Shown: positions 31,179 through 46,400 of the stretch, in pieces
Position numbering within the stretch: the stretch's first letter is position 1
Layout of the letters: each line of letters starts with the position of its first letter
Source of the DNA: Liolophura sinensis
Lineage: Eukaryota; Mollusca; Polyplacophora; Chitonida; Chitonidae
DNA: 64,000 nucleotides
Direction of reading: 5' to 3'
NCBI RefSeq assembly: GCF_032854445.1
Contig: NC_088301.1
Span: 47,175,116 to 47,239,115 of the forward strand
Made by a program: the position numbers and the translations under genes
The notes under the pieces: model-generated
What the model saw: the letters and a program-made list of their open reading frames with translations, nothing else
What the model was told of the DNA's origin: nothing
Databases searched by the model: none

Positions 31179-31393
31179 AATGTATAAAGAAACACAATGC
31201 ACTATTTCAATTCAACATTAATAAGAACAATATACATTCAACACGCTGCACCGCCTCGATGTACCTTACAACAGCTATCGTTTAGCATCCGTCATTTTGA
31301 TTGCCTAAATCGCTGCCTAATTACACCGTTTCTCTACTTCCACTCTGTTAGGACATGGCCGCTAGAACTGCTCCCGAATTCAACAGAGCCACC

Positions 31394-31458
31394 TTAGCAA
31401 CAGTTCATCCAATCTAAGCGCTTCGCCCAGGTCCCGCTGTTGAAGTAGAGGCCGTCTG
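31394..31458 (-). CDS. Gene 2 exon 28 (terminal)
   Basis: Encodes ADGLYFNSGTWAKRLDWMNC, then Cys and stop TAA at 31396-31394. The protein ends in two cysteines, with no membrane anchor. Acceptor ACAGCTTTAG, phase 1. Confidence 0.85.
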
Positions 31459-34400
31459 CTAAAGCTGTAATACCAGAAACATGTATCAGTATATCTTCTG
31501 TGGTATTTTAAAAAACGTGTAAGTTGAAACATGTTCCTGAACTAAGAACAACCTTGACAAGCATTTGCCAATGTATAATATGGATTGCGCTCATGTGTGA
31601 GGAGTACACGAAAATTTGTCAGAAAATGCAGACGGTGAAGCCTGCACTTTTCAATTTTGAAAGATGGCTCTCCATTCGAAGGCTTTCTTTCTTCGGCGAA
31701 CTTGTAATTTATCTACCTTAAAAAATATAGTTTTAACGGAAATTCCAAGTTTCAAACAAAAAAAAAAGAAAAAGGACAAAAAAACTGAAATTATGCCATG
31801 AGCCGTGGAATTAAAAACAGAACAAAACCCCCTTATAAGTGCACTTACCGCCCCACGGTCCCAGTGTGAAATCTGCGTGTGGAGTAGCCTGTTTCAATTC
31901 CGCTCTAGCGTCCCATGGTACGGCTTTCTGAGGGGTAGCCCCAGATTTAACACTGTTCCACATCTGAGGTAAGATACAGCTCCAAGTCTGGCCACTGTCA
32001 ATGCTGCTCATGTAGCTAACTTTATCGCTGGCCAAGGCGTAGATCTCTTGGGTGGCGCTACTGTACCCGATCACGTTTGCCACAGATTTGTCCAATACTG
32101 GATAGCGTGTGCATAGGTAAACAAAAAGTGCAAGAGTTTATGTTTGAACTTAAACGTAAAAGTTTCAAAATAGGACAAACTGTTTTTTTTTTTAAGATTT
32201 GTTTTACATGGTTTTAACCAGTGTTGGAAGCAAAGAATCAAAAATCAGCTAACTGCTTAATTATTAAGCGTAAGAAACTTTACTGAATCACAGTGCAAAT
32301 TATTAGAGCAATGTCGAACATTTCCTATCCGATTTACTCTTGGTGTTTAACTAGATTGCGATTATCTTTAATTTACCTCGCCAATTTGACCCATCCGATG
32401 AGGCGACACAACGCATTGTAAGATCACTGAAGAATGCAAAAAAATATGAATTTAGTTCATGTGGTCTCATTCATCAAAAAAAAGTTTTGTAGCGAATTGT
32501 GTAAAGTCGAACAATGTATTTCTATAAATTAAAGAACAAGCACCGTGTACAGTCCAGATCTTTAGATATAGATTTCTTTATGAGTTTCAAGTATGTCAAC
32601 GATTAATTATGCGATACAATATAAAATTAGGATATATATCTTAAATGTAGTATGGCGGATTGTCATGGGAGAAAAGCTATGGGGGAAAACCCATTAAAAC
32701 CCATTAAAACCAATGCGTCGTTTTTCTTTTTAATAGAACAAATCACTTGGCAACTCTACACACCTAAAGTGTAGAACGAAAAAGGTTATTTGTAAAACAA
32801 GTTTAGGTTTAAATTTGCTTTCTAGGCCAGCAATATAATACTGATAACGTAAAATACCCCGCCCTTGAATACCGGACATGGTACATTTATCGTGTTCCGG
32901 TTAACAAGACAAAATCTTGCCATGGCTATAAGTTGGCGTAAGCGTTATATTCTAATGGTCAGCAGTTATGGAAATTTCAGTTGAAATAGACCTATCAAAA
33001 TTTACAGTTGGTTAATTTACTACTCTGCATGTACCCACATACAATGTAGAAACAATTTTCAGCCTGCTTTAAGTGGAACATAGTCTTTTGAACTGAATAT
33101 AACTTCACTTAAAATTTACATCAGCTAGATACTTGACAGCATGCATAGTGCCTCAAATCCGATGTAAAAAATCACGATAAACTTACTTGTTTGGGTCCGC
33201 ATCGCACGCATATACACTGGTTCCATCAAACAGGAAAGACCTCTCTTTGAACTCTGCAAATTACGTTGGTTAATTTTAGGACCAGCAATGACACCTCGAT
33301 GTTTGTTACTTTTATGAACTATGCAGCCAAATATGCCGGAACTACCGGGGATTTTTTGTCGTAATGCACCTATCTTTTTTGACGAAATTAATTTTTAGAA
33401 ACTATATATATTTGTGGATAGATGCGATTATATAAAGAAAGAATTTGTTTTAACACATAAAGGTTACCTGGCATTGGAGTTAAAGTGTCAGGGCAAGCAT
33501 CTGCAAAAGAAATGATACATATATTAGGTAAAATGGAACGCCTGGTGAATCATATTTAAATTAACTATCATGAAACTGATTTTATATCTGTTTCTCATTC
33601 TCATATCTCATATTTCTTTATCACTGTTGTTTTATGCACTGTACCTAGGATATCCGAGGACAGGACGCAACCAAAAAACTCCACTTGCAATTCCATCGGG
33701 CCCGCGTTTGGATTCTGGCTCTCCAGAATGTAAATGCGTATGTAGCGAGACTCTCTTGGGGTTATCACTGGTAGATCTACAGAGGCTGCGCCAATTGGGC
33801 TTGGAATGATCTGTGACAGAAACGTAGTAGTAGTAGTACTTTAAAATTTTTTGCAAGCATTTTGTGAAGTGTTAAATTTCTAACATTGTAAATGCCTTTC
33901 CTTCTCCTCCAAATGTCTTTATATAGGATATGTGTTACAAGTAACTAAGGAACATGTTACGTACATGTCAAAACAGGCAGTGATTTAGTTACATGGCATA
34001 ACATCCACAATATATCAACAACGAAGAATATTGTCATCTTCCATTCAGTAAGCACATGTAAGCACCAATTAGTTGTAAAAGGTATCCGCTAACATTTTCT
34101 GCATCACGGGATCTGACAAGTATATATCATACCTTGTCTCCCGCATACCAAGCTAGGCCGTCGTCACTGTAAAATATTTGCAGTTTCGATGGTGAATCAG
34201 GAGGCCCATTGACGTTTTGTAGACGGATGGAGGAAACTTTGGTCTTGTTACCGAAGTACACCTCCATGTAGCGGTGTCCCTCAAACTTCCCAGTACGTTG
34301 GTATGGTGACCAGCCTGCGGATGAAGTAATCAAGAATGCCACTGATGTGTCTCACACTTTTATGATTTCAGGCTAAGTTACTATACCATGTGGAAACGCC

Positions 34401-37400
34401 TGTGTGCGTTCCCAAAAACTTCGGTTGAAAGAGAATGCTATATCGTTAAAAAAAAAACTCTAACTGTTGCTGTGTACCAACAATAGTGAATACAAACAAA
34501 ACCACAGAGCCGAAATACTAAACGGCATATATCCAAAACTGAGCATCACAAAACTAAAACTATTACTAGTATTTATTTTGCCTACCAAGTTGAATCTACA
34601 TGTATCTATTACTGATTATCAATATACCAAGAAAATGAATCTAGGTAAATTTGACTGTATTATCTCAATGTTAAATATATTTCCAAAATGAGTAGTTTGA
34701 ATGGTAAGGTTTCACCAAAGCTAACACTGATTCATTCACTGAAACCATATCATGCTTCACTACATTACCTGAGGCGGCGCCCAAGCGGCCGTGTTGAGGT
34801 AGTTTGGAGGAATCTGGTGAGACGGAACCGGAAATCTGGCAGTCCAGGATGCGGCCATCTTGTATTCCCAGAGCAGTGGAGCAGTCTACATGCAAGTTTT
34901 AAATCAGGTACAATTCTTAAACAGCATTAGTTCTATGTAAAAATACTGTTTGAAAAGAACACATGAACAGTACGCATTTTGTACATAATGAGCAATACTT
35001 AGCTGTCCACCAGTAATTTCAGCCAACCCGGAAGGAGTTCAAGAATGCTACATCCATCAGACATAGTGATATAATATCATTTTAGTCATATTAGTGACTT
35101 TTAAAAAGGAAAAAAAAAAAACAAAAAAAAAACAAACAAACAACAAAACAGGACTTTTTTGCAGCAAATCTTATATGTTAAGTCCTCTTTCATTCATTCA
35201 TTCTATTGAGAGTATTCCGGGAAATACTAGTAATGTGTGTCTTCAGATATTAACACTGACTCACCGGAATCGGACATGGCTGTAACCCTATATGAGATGT
35301 CTTTTAGCTCCGTGGTGAAAAACTGTCCTGTGTAAGTGTTGTCATCCCGTGGATACATCGTAAAACTGGCTTCATACGGTGTGATAGCCTCCACGAGCGA
35401 GGATGGGGTGCTAGCATTGGACAAGACTTGCAGAAAAATTCCAAACATAACAAAATCCGTGAACAGCAACTGTGGAAACTGAAAAGAAAGGAGCAATTCG
35501 TATTTCACGTCCCAAAAATGACGATCACTTAACCATCAAGTACAATAATACATTCCTCATTCTCATTCACATCACGCGAGACAAGACATTAAACCCCAAT
35601 CAAACAAACAAGCAACACTCAGAACTGACTAACTGTAACCTTTCTTGCTATCGTAGTTGTTAATTCAGCAGTAAAGTTACTACAGAATGATGTCCAGATA
35701 TTGAATTGCACAGGGTCAACTGCACCAGCCATAACATACGATAGGCCTGTGCTTTATAAAAAAAGGGCCCTTGACTAAACTGAACACTGCAGGTAGTTTA
35801 ACTTAGTTACAGGTTAGTCTTAGCAAGCTTATCCAATTTATATCGCTCTGCACATATCTGCAGTCACATTCCCAGAAATCCATGATGTTTTAATCGTGTC
35901 ACCTGAAGTCTGCAGTATACACTAAAGACGAATACAGTCTTAACAGCTTATTGGCTCTGACAGTTTCCTGATCTAAATGTGCTGCATGTATTTGAACCTA
36001 CTAATATTTCGCATTACCTTCCAAAGATATCAGTCATCCTTTTATCTCTTTATGAGTAACCTCTATATAGTGAAAATCAGTAAGAATGATTTGCAAAAAG
36101 GGAATTTACAACTAATTCGAACGAAAAAATGGCTTCTTAAAAAGATTTGGCAATATACGGCCAACCCTCAAAAAGGAAAAATGGAACAAACATTTCCACA
36201 AAAAGTACGAATGCAGTAATGTATTACATATGTAAAATTATGATAAAGGAAGCAGAAAGGATCTTATCAGCATGTAGATTCACACCAGGAACTCACCTCA
36301 ATGCGTACCACGGATCCATCGGGACGATCTACTGTTGCCTCCATACTGGTATAGTTCAGGGTCAGGAATGTCACGTAAGGCGGCAGGTAGAAGCTGGCAG
36401 TCACATTGATGCCCTCTGCTGTGGAAGTGTTCAAGTGCCTAAGTTTGGCGTTCACCAACAGTGTGTCGCTGAGTAAATGAAAGAACAATCACAGGTTAAC
36501 GCATTGTGAATGTACATACCATATGGTTATTCTCTTCTTGCTGAAATGGTTGGTTTTAGTCAAGGTGAAGGCCACGTAACGTTCTGTGCTGATATCCTGT
36601 AATTCATATCTACATAGAAGTGGATGACATCCTATCTCTACAGCTTTATACAGAAGTGCGAACGTACATTATTTTTGTCCCATTATTCCATAACAGGTGT
36701 CCATCGTGACTAAAATATAATGCATCACTTTAATTAAGTCGAATCAAAGTTTGAAATCCTCAGGAAAAATGAAACTTTTTGATGGCTTGGCATTTGCCTT
36801 CATTTTTTTTTAAAACAGCCCACAGGTTTGGGGCTTGCCAATTAAATATTTTGCTCCATCCATCGGTTTTGCATGCTAACTTACCTTTTGGACAAAGGGT
36901 TTGTGTAGTTGAAGTCCGCGATTATTTCCAGTTCCGGCTTTTCGTAGTTGGTCCTGACTACCTTTATGTAATGTGATGATAGGATAATGATTCCGCCGTA
37001 CTCAACAGCCACACTGACCTCGTGATAGGAGCCTTCGAGGTTCTGAATGCTGTCCGCCATCTGAACGTCAAATTCAACCAGAATCTGGTCGTCAACTTCC
37101 TGGAACTCGTCGGATCGATAGGTAAATCCTACAGGTAAAAATAATGAATGATGCTCAATACAGCAAATCCGTGAATAATATAGTCTGTGTTTATCAGTAC
37201 GGTAGTTCGCCTTCTCGAAAGAGTCCTGCGTTTTTTCCTAACTCATAATATCGCCGTCTAAAGCAACTCCTAGCATCAACACTCATTATATCTAGTGCCA
37301 CTGATCCACACAGGGTCTAGCTAGGGTAGATTCCATAAGGTGATTTCGCTTATGTCAAACTTAAAACCTTGACGTTGTACGCAGTTTATGGCACTAGAGA

Positions 37401-40400
37401 TTTGATCAAAATTTGATATGTTTTTCTTAACAGAACACTGGAGTTTAAGTTTCGCAAAGTTTAACTTTCATGGTCGTGTAATTATTTACGTTTAAATCAC
37501 ATTAAATCCTAGACTTTAGCGTTTAACACAGATTAACGACCGGGGCCATCCTAGAGATTCAGAAATAGACGAAAATGTTTGCAGAGCAATATAGTTTTAA
37601 CACATTTCCAACACTGCTTTAATGCTTGTCTGAATCTTTCTACAAGGATATATACTATATCTGCTTTCAACAAAAACTTATCCTAGATCAAAAAAGATAA
37701 TGCAAAGTTGAGACGACAAGAGACGGAAGGTTTATCTTACCAGTATTTGTTACAAGACCCAAATAGACGATGCCAAAGTCGATTTGGGATGTGTCTTGGG
37801 TTGAACGGTAAGTATAGTTAACGTTGTTGAAATCGTACAGACAGGCCAGGTTTCTTCCACCCGAAATGACACGCATATCTTTGACAGTCATGTGGGCGGA
37901 GTCATTCACTTGGAGCTTCATGTCCACATGTACTTCACTGGAGGAGTTGGCCGGTATTGAGACCATCACCGGAATCGTCATAATTTCCCCAATCGTCATA
38001 TTGTCTGATGTCAAATTGAACTTAAGACCGGGTAAGGTAGAATTGGTCTCGTTCATGAACTGAAGTAACAAACACATAAGGACAATCAGTTGGGCAATAC
38101 AGGCCATTTAAAAGTATAAATGAATAATATAACCATAACAATCTCTTCTAAAATGAAGGTATAGAGAGAATCTGAAAATTTGTTACGCCTGGAAGTAGAA
38201 CATATAAGTCAACAGATTCATGTTTAGTTAAGTCAGAGAGGCATTCGATCACTTACCAACTGCGACGAGCAGCTTTATGAGCCGACAGCTTTGCTGCTGT
38301 TGTTGTTGTCTTTGTGGGTGACTACCACAACATCTATAGAACTGTGAGTGAATTAGTGAGCTTGAAAGTATGGCATTTATTCAGTTGCAGATAGGGAATG
38401 TCAGAATGCTAATGTATGCAACAAAAAAAAAAAATGAAGAAGATGTCACTATTAGCATTATTCATTATAAACAAATGGTTCAATGACCGTAAGGTGGGAA
38501 TAAAGTCCGAGTGGACATGGTGGACATGTTCTCTTGTTAAGCTTCTAGATCGACTAATGTCAGTTCAAATGAAGTCAGCTTCACTTCATACACGGTGTAA
38601 CTTATATGTATGTGGTGTATTGTGGTGGGTGTGCAAAATGTGCACACCTTTAGCTGATCTATATTTGATTTTGTGACTCTATGCACAGATTGTTAAATGC
38701 TCATCAGACAATATCTTTATCATTCACTGAATGGTACATCGATATTCTGCTACCTTTAAACAACCCATATATAGCAAAGGCTGTGAAAGATGTATATTCA
38801 CGTTAACGTCGTTTCAGGATCAGACCTGGGACGTCCATTTTAGTTGACGGTTGGTATACGAATGTCTCTTTTGAAGCCTAGATTCATACACATTCACAAT
38901 GCTAAGTGTTTCAGGCACGTCTTAATCATAACACAATCCAGGTAAGGCGCCACCACAAGAATGATTAGCAAATCATGATTGTGTGTTAGAAATGTGCAAT
39001 TTAGATGTTTAATGCAATCCTATTGCTGTCCAGGTGTATATATACTGAACATTTACCACGAAAGTACATATTTAAAAACTGATCTTCCCCACTATGGCTC
39101 AACTCACTGCAACATACAGTGGTCGAAGTTCCTCGCTGTAAACTCACTTTGAACTCTGGCATGGTAGCCTCATCCAACACAGTCATGGTCATATCCGTCA
39201 GGATTATGTATGTGTCTCCCACACGTACACTCGACGTCACATTGGCTGCCGTCACAGTCGAATTCTCACGGATCTTCATGATGCCTTCTAATCGAATCTA
39301 AAAGATAAAAAAATCCTTTACATAATTGATTCATACAAGCTAAATGTAATACAGCCGCACATAATAAGGTGTTGCCAAGATACGGTTGATATACGGCTGA
39401 ATCACGTATTCATTTAATCATCACGGGGTGGTTATTAGACAAATGAATTCACAAACTGCATATTTAAATTATTCGCTGATGCCTTGATGACATATGCTGT
39501 AGAAGACTAAGAACCTGTTCAAGAATCGTGTTTTCAAATACAATATAAACAGACTAGATTAGTTAATTCGTTAAGTATATGAGCTTTCCATCCCACCAAT
39601 ATAGTTTATGAAATCGGCGCATATTTAAATGACAACATTTAGGAAACAGTTGGGCTTTAACAATTTAGAAAGGAAATCCTTCAGTTTGAGTCTTTTTTTC
39701 AGGTTTATCGAAGTATGGTGTGACACCGTGTATGTTATTACCTTGTTCCGATCGTTATCTTCCTCATCTGATGGAACAAAGCACACATATCCCAGATCCA
39801 GAACTGCCACATCTTTTACAGCCATACCAGATCTGTGAGTGGAAATTTTAGTCATTAGTATCACTTTCGTACCAAGAATAACGCGGTCCAACTAGTAAAT
39901 AACTAAATAATGTCGAATTATTTCAGATTTAAAACTATTCAGATCGTTATATTTCTTTGCCTATACGACGGGAAGGGCGCTGTATTTCGGCAAATCTTAG
40001 TTACAGATCTTAAACAAAGCATTAAGGCTATAGTTTGTTGATGCTTGTTCCGATTGCACGTGGAAAAGATTAAGGTTTTGGAAAATGCATGCTGTGCAGG
40101 AAAACGTAATTAGGCTGGACAGAGAAAAATAGGCCTACAAGGTGATATCAGATTGCAATATTGTTTCCGATAATACGGTGAAAAAGATTTCAAGCTAAAT
40201 TTCAGTAGCTGTTGGGATGAAGCCAGTTTCAGAATACATGGGCAACATTATTTCAGATTGCCGACAGAAGAAAGACACAAGGTGCTGTCACGCAGTTTCA
40301 GATTTCAGGCAGAAAAAACAGAAGAATGTATCAGGCTTAAAGACAAAAGTCCACCCTGTTTTCAGATTGAACAGACAAAAGCTTAAGACTGTTTCTCAGT

Positions 40401-43400
40401 GCAAAGAGAAAACCTCAAATTAGTTCAGATTGTATAACAATAGAATTTTCACTGCAGCTTACCTCTGGTCGTATTGAGCTTGCACCTCTGAACGGTGTAA
40501 ACAGGGGAAGCTACTACCAATACTAAGAACATGCGCATCACATATCTCCACATCACCATCGTCATTGTTCAAAGGTGTGAAGAACTTAACCTCCACCTCC
40601 GCAAGAAAAGGCTCAGAGATCTCCACATCGAGAAGGAATCGTTTCGCTTCGCCACGGCCGATCTCATAGGTCATATTTTCAGCAAGGGTATCGTAAACAT
40701 CCACCATGAAGAACGTGACATTTGGCGGTAGATTCACAGTGTCCTTCAAAATAATATATTAACATTCAGTTGTCCATAAAAACGGCATGTCCCTCTATTA
40801 TATTTCTCTCAGCATACGCATGTATTGGCACTGCTTCGTAATTTATTTCACGGCTGGAAGATTTACAGACATAAAAACAACAGACTCATAAATAGGCTTC
40901 AAGTTCCTGCAGTTACATGAGGAGTTGTAACTAAATCGACATTAGAAAGGGCTTATGTATTTTCACCTTGGACCACATACGTTAGAGGTGATGTCAAGCT
41001 GCGTGTTTGTTCCCTGAATGTCATCTCTGTCCATTTCCTCGTTTCCATCAGACGAGAAGAGTTTCACCTCGATGGTGTGTGTTCCTACCACTTTGGTGGC
41101 ATCTGTCGTCATCTTGACATAAAGATCTATCTTGATAGTGTCGGCAGTGTACTCTTTTGTTCTGTTCACCTCCCAGGTTTCCGGACCTGTGAGTATAGCA
41201 TCAACATGGTATATCTATTTGAGTGATTTAGAATATTTTTATCGTGTGTAGCGATTCTAACATTGATGTTTGCTTCACTCAAATAGCTACGACTTTTGCA
41301 ACTTCTCCACCAAGCTCCACCAAGCAATTTTATAGTCAAAATATAACATTTCAGTATAAAACTTGGTTTACTATAATAATTTCACATTTGGTAGATTTGT
41401 TTTACCAAAACATTTATAATTTTAATCATGATGTGATGATGTAAAATTTTGTGTTGTATAGGATTCAGATTTAAGGATATAAAAAGCAGTACAAGCTGTG
41501 GATTTAGTCAAAATTGGCTTTCTGAATGTAGAGCATTACGTTGATCTACTGTTTAGTGCTTTTTTGATTTTATTGATCTATTGATTTGAAGTCTTAACGT
41601 CGTGCACTGATACAGTTACATACCTAGATATGATGCTAAAATACGACTTTCCAACATACGAGGGTTTCAAAAGAGTAAAAAAATAAACACTCACTGAAAG
41701 CATGAAATATATATGCCAGTTTACCTAATATTCGAATCCATCTGCCAAGTATGCCAATTGAAAATTGCCATCCTCAGTATGTTTTTATTTTGGAAAAAAA
41801 GTATAAGACATTTTAATATATCTGAGTCAATTATGTTATGCATATCCATAGCACTGCTTAATGTCTAATTGGAATATAACAATTTTTGGTCAACGCGATT
41901 GATATATATTCAACGAAAGAGAACATATTGGCTGATAACTGGAAGCTCAGAAGCCATGAAATAGTGATAACTGGCATTTGGTCCTACAAATCTGATGACT
42001 TGGCTTTTTCTTCAGTAAAGGGTTCATTTTATATGACTTTTTTGAGTTTAAAAAAAAAAGATGTTGAAAAATGACATTCGCAACCTCTATCATCAAATTT
42101 CAAAGATCTTTAGGAAAACCAAATCATATTCTAGTACAAAAATACTATCTAGCAAAAATACAAAACCTTCTCGAATGTGTGACAATCCCTTGTGTAGGAG
42201 AAGGAACATTGTAAACGTCCATTACTTACATGTATATTGTGTGATGACCTTTGTCTCAGTAGCCTATTCTTGTAGTGGAAACCACGATATACCGGCACTA
42301 CATTAAATACTTCATTTTCTGTTGTATACTGCATCGTTTTGCACTATGATAGTGTTACATTGAACGTTGGCTTAGTAAACGGGGTTGGTGGTTCAAAACT
42401 GGTTTATGACTTAACATCAGATTTAACTTGAAGTTCAGTCTTTTGTGACTATCTTAAAAAAATGTGTTTCAGTATATTAAATGTGAACTAAAACTGTTGT
42501 CATACTTTGACTTTGGAACTGCATTGGCTGATGAGATCGGCTAAAATTTTAAATATAAAATATCACCTAATACCAGTATTACCTACTACTAATACATATG
42601 GGCCCAGATTATTATGTACTTTTATTGGCATTTCACTGCCAAGTCAGGAATATTTCACTGGTATAGTTTATGGGTGAAATATATGGGTGAATCTACATGG
42701 TTAGATGACCATTAATTAAGATCAGTGAATATTACCGTAGCTTGATATTGGGCCTAAGTCAAGGCTCGCAGACTGATGGTGGTAAGTTCCGGGGAAATCG
42801 GAGAAGGTGGGTTTCAGTGTTTTGTCCATGCAGGGTAGATGCTCGCCGCTGTCTGCAATGGACATTGTGCAGATGGACACTCCCTCCGACAGAGATGTAG
42901 CGTTGAGTGCATACCTCAATGAAGTTCGGGGTGGTATTTTGACGTACACTGTATAACTGAGGAAATACCCCGCAGGGACATCGCTGGTGAGATTGCTGGT
43001 CAGCTCAAGTCCAACATAGGGGGACAGCGAATTCTGGAAAAAGCAACCATATATGTGTTCATATCAGCTTAGGAATTAATATTGCAATCATGTTTATGGC
43101 AAGACAACATGTACTGTTTTTGTAGGGCCTCAAACGTAAACGGTGTCTTGGAGTTTTCGATCCTCCAGTCACTATTTCAATTTAATTTGTATGGGGGTTC
43201 AATTTAAGTCTTTTCCACTAATGCAAGTTTAAAATTTTGGACATGGTCTACCAACTCATGCAAACAGGATTCGAAGTAGTAAAGAACGAAACATTTACGT
43301 ATCATAGCCTTAGCATGAGCTGCAGTCCGTGTGTAACAGGCCTACTTACTGGGTTTATGTTCCTCACGGTGTTTCGTAGAACGTTTATAACCACCTGACC

Positions 43401-46400
43401 GACCCACATGGTATCGTTGGTTAGCATGATACCCACACTGACCCATTCAACGGTTCCGTTCTGCACCTGAGGATGGTCTTCAACTTTGACTATGACTGAC
43501 AGCAGAACCATATTTTCTTCGTTGTCAGTAAAAGTACCGGTGTTACAGATTTGATGCAGTCTCAAAACCGCCTTGTCTCGTTTGCCGGGAACATGTCTTC
43601 AAAATAGGATGAAACGAAAAGTTATTTATTTATTTATTTACGCCAAAATCAAGAATATTTAACTCATACGACGACGGACAGCATTATGCTTGGAGGAAAC
43701 TGGGCAGTGTCCCGGGTAAACCCACAACCATCCGCAGGTTGCGCCAGACCTTCCCACATACGGCCGGAGAGGAAGCCAACATGACCCACCGCATTTGTCA
43801 GAGGCCCCAGGGCCATTGCGACGATCTGGCACCATGGAAGCTCACGAAACGAAAAGCGTTTCGTTTAACTAATAACATTATGAGGTTATTTCTTTGTGCA
43901 GTACATTGCACTAAGTATACAAAGAATTTCAATCTGTTGGATTTAAAGACACCAAGCTGTAAAATAAATCTTTTATTCAGGAGCGGTTTTGCTGAAAAAC
44001 CTAAATTCAATTCAACGATCAAGCACATTATTTTTATTCTTTTGTAAAAAGTTTATTGTATGACTGTGTCAAAAAAGTGTAGCTACTGTATACATTCACA
44101 AAGAACGATTTGGGAAAGTTTATTACATCATTGTTTACACATTAACATCAGGAAAATATGAAGCAAAAGAAGCATCCTTTTTCTAGAATTACTGTCTTTG
44201 ATGATCTAGTCCACCGTTATACACCATATCGCCGTTGTTAATGTACTCACTTTTCCTCGTATTCTACGGTTTGCGTCGTTTCACTTGCATTCAGACAAGG
44301 AATATTTTTCCCCACTGACACAACTTTCACTTCGCATATGGTGAAGAGCGGGGATGAAGTGCCATCATCCGATGAGTTGGGCATGATGATCTCGAGGTAC
44401 GCAGGTATATACACGGCGCCAGGCGTAGTATACATCTTGTAGAGGATCTCCTGAGAATCGCCAACCTGGACGTATTCGTCTCCAAAAGAATAACTCATTT
44501 CGAAGGTAGGATTCGTGCGAACCTGACAACAAAAAATTTGCAAATGAAACATTCCATCGTCTTAACTTATCCGACCAGCTTCTAGTAAATACACATGACA
44601 TAAGCAGCAGAATACATTGATCAGACCGTTTCATTTTACAGGGGTGATTTTGACCTTTTGATTTTTTGATTTATCATTTATTAATTACTATTCCATTACG
44701 TGCTTCAATTATCCTTACCTCGCTTTCATCAGGTTGTTGTATAAAAAAAGCCTGTTGGCCGACCCAGAGTTTCGACTCGGTGAAGTTCATTCCCATCGTC
44801 ACCCAGAATTTATCGTTTGCATTGTACTCCGAAGAGTTGAGTGCTTGTACGACAATCTCAAAGCGGAGAGTGTTTGCGTCTTTATTGCCTGGTTTGATAC
44901 CATTATTCTTGATAGCACCCAAGGACAGCACGGCTCTGTTGGTCAAGGTGGCGTTCTCGTCGACGAAATATTGGGCAGGTACATCCCGTACACAGGCAAT
45001 ATTATCACCTACGTAGATCACAGAAACGCTGCACACTTTGAAGTCTATCGTCGTGTTGGTTGGTGCGACCACTTCGAGTTCGTAGATGGATTCGGAATCA
45101 TCGGGAACAATCATCTCCAGCCAAATGATGCTTGGTCGATTAATGTATGCCGTCGTCCCAGTTTTAGGCTCTATAGTGAACACAGGTGTTTCGTTCTGGA
45201 AAGTGTAAAATGAAACACAAATGAAGCGTAAAAGTTTGTAGAAGTTTAGCGGTGCAGAGATATGGTGGTTGTCAACATCCATCAAATAAAATGTTACCGT
45301 TATTATTCAAAGTCAAAGGGTTAACTGCCATCGAACTTTTCGAAACTACATCTATTAATTTGATGATGTGGTTTGAGTTCATTACACCCTGAAAGAGTTG
45401 CCATTCAAGAAGTGCATATAGCGAGACCGATCTGAATGGTTTTCAAGGAAGGGCAGCATTTTTCTTTTTTTTCTTTTTTGCATTGAGTTATATTTGTATT
45501 TAGTGTGTGTAAGAGCACAAATTGCTTACCATTTCAAGCACCTTGACCGGGGATAAGACCGTGACTGGAGCCTGTGCGGCCCAGATGAGGTCTTCTACCG
45601 CGACGGTGACGCCGAAGTCATGCACCTCATTCACTTCTCCGCTATCAGCCGTCATATGAGCGGTAATAGACACAGTGATCCTGTCCTCTTCTACTGTAGC
45701 GTCATCCTCCCTGGAACCTACCGACACAAAATGGATGCTTTTAATCTGCTGTGCACTGGATATGTTAAAAGCTTTGTTCTGGACACAATACTAGAGCTGT
45801 TATATATGGCTGAGTTATGCTAAGTGAATTCTGCAAACATTGGGCGGGTAACTTAAAAGTAAAACAAAAAAAATATTATGATACTGAAAAAGTAAATGCA
45901 CAATTATGTGGTAGATCGTCAAAGTTTTAAGAGAAAGTTTTTTTAAGAGTTTAACTAAAGGTACAAAAAGACGCTTTAATATATAAACTCATATATAAGA
46001 GTTTATAGATAGTCAGGATTGTCAAAGAAAATGCCTGAACAGTTCCATTTTAAACTACCGCTGACAGAGGTTGATTGCTTTATTCTGGTACACTTTTCTC
46101 ATTCTGCTCGCACAATACATATAAAAGTTAACAGGGGTCCTTGCCCAAGAATTACAGAAAGAAATCAAGGCCTATATTGTTCAATAAAAAGCCTGTTTTC
46201 ATGTCTTGCACCGCTTTTCAAGTCTTCAGCTCTCATATATTGATGCTCAACGTGATGTACCCCTTTTCCTACGACACATTGCCATATTTCCTCCTTTTGA
46301 ATTCGACTCACTGTATTGGCCCAATGTCTGCAGTTTTCACTCTGTAGCTCTCCATCCATCACCATACAAAAGCAGCGTGAAAAAGCGTATAGCGTAAATC

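Noticed and set aside
37688-38107. ATG start at 38107 giving a signal-peptide-like MACIAQLIVLMCLLL before exon 17
   Set aside because: It would read through a good phase 0 acceptor (TTACTTCAG) and start a gene in the middle of the module array. Possible as an alternative promoter, but not supported.
44734-45213. 159-codon frame on the plus strand opposite gene 2
   Set aside because: Antisense shadow of exon 9; the minus-strand frame carries the module motifs and N-glycosylation sites.
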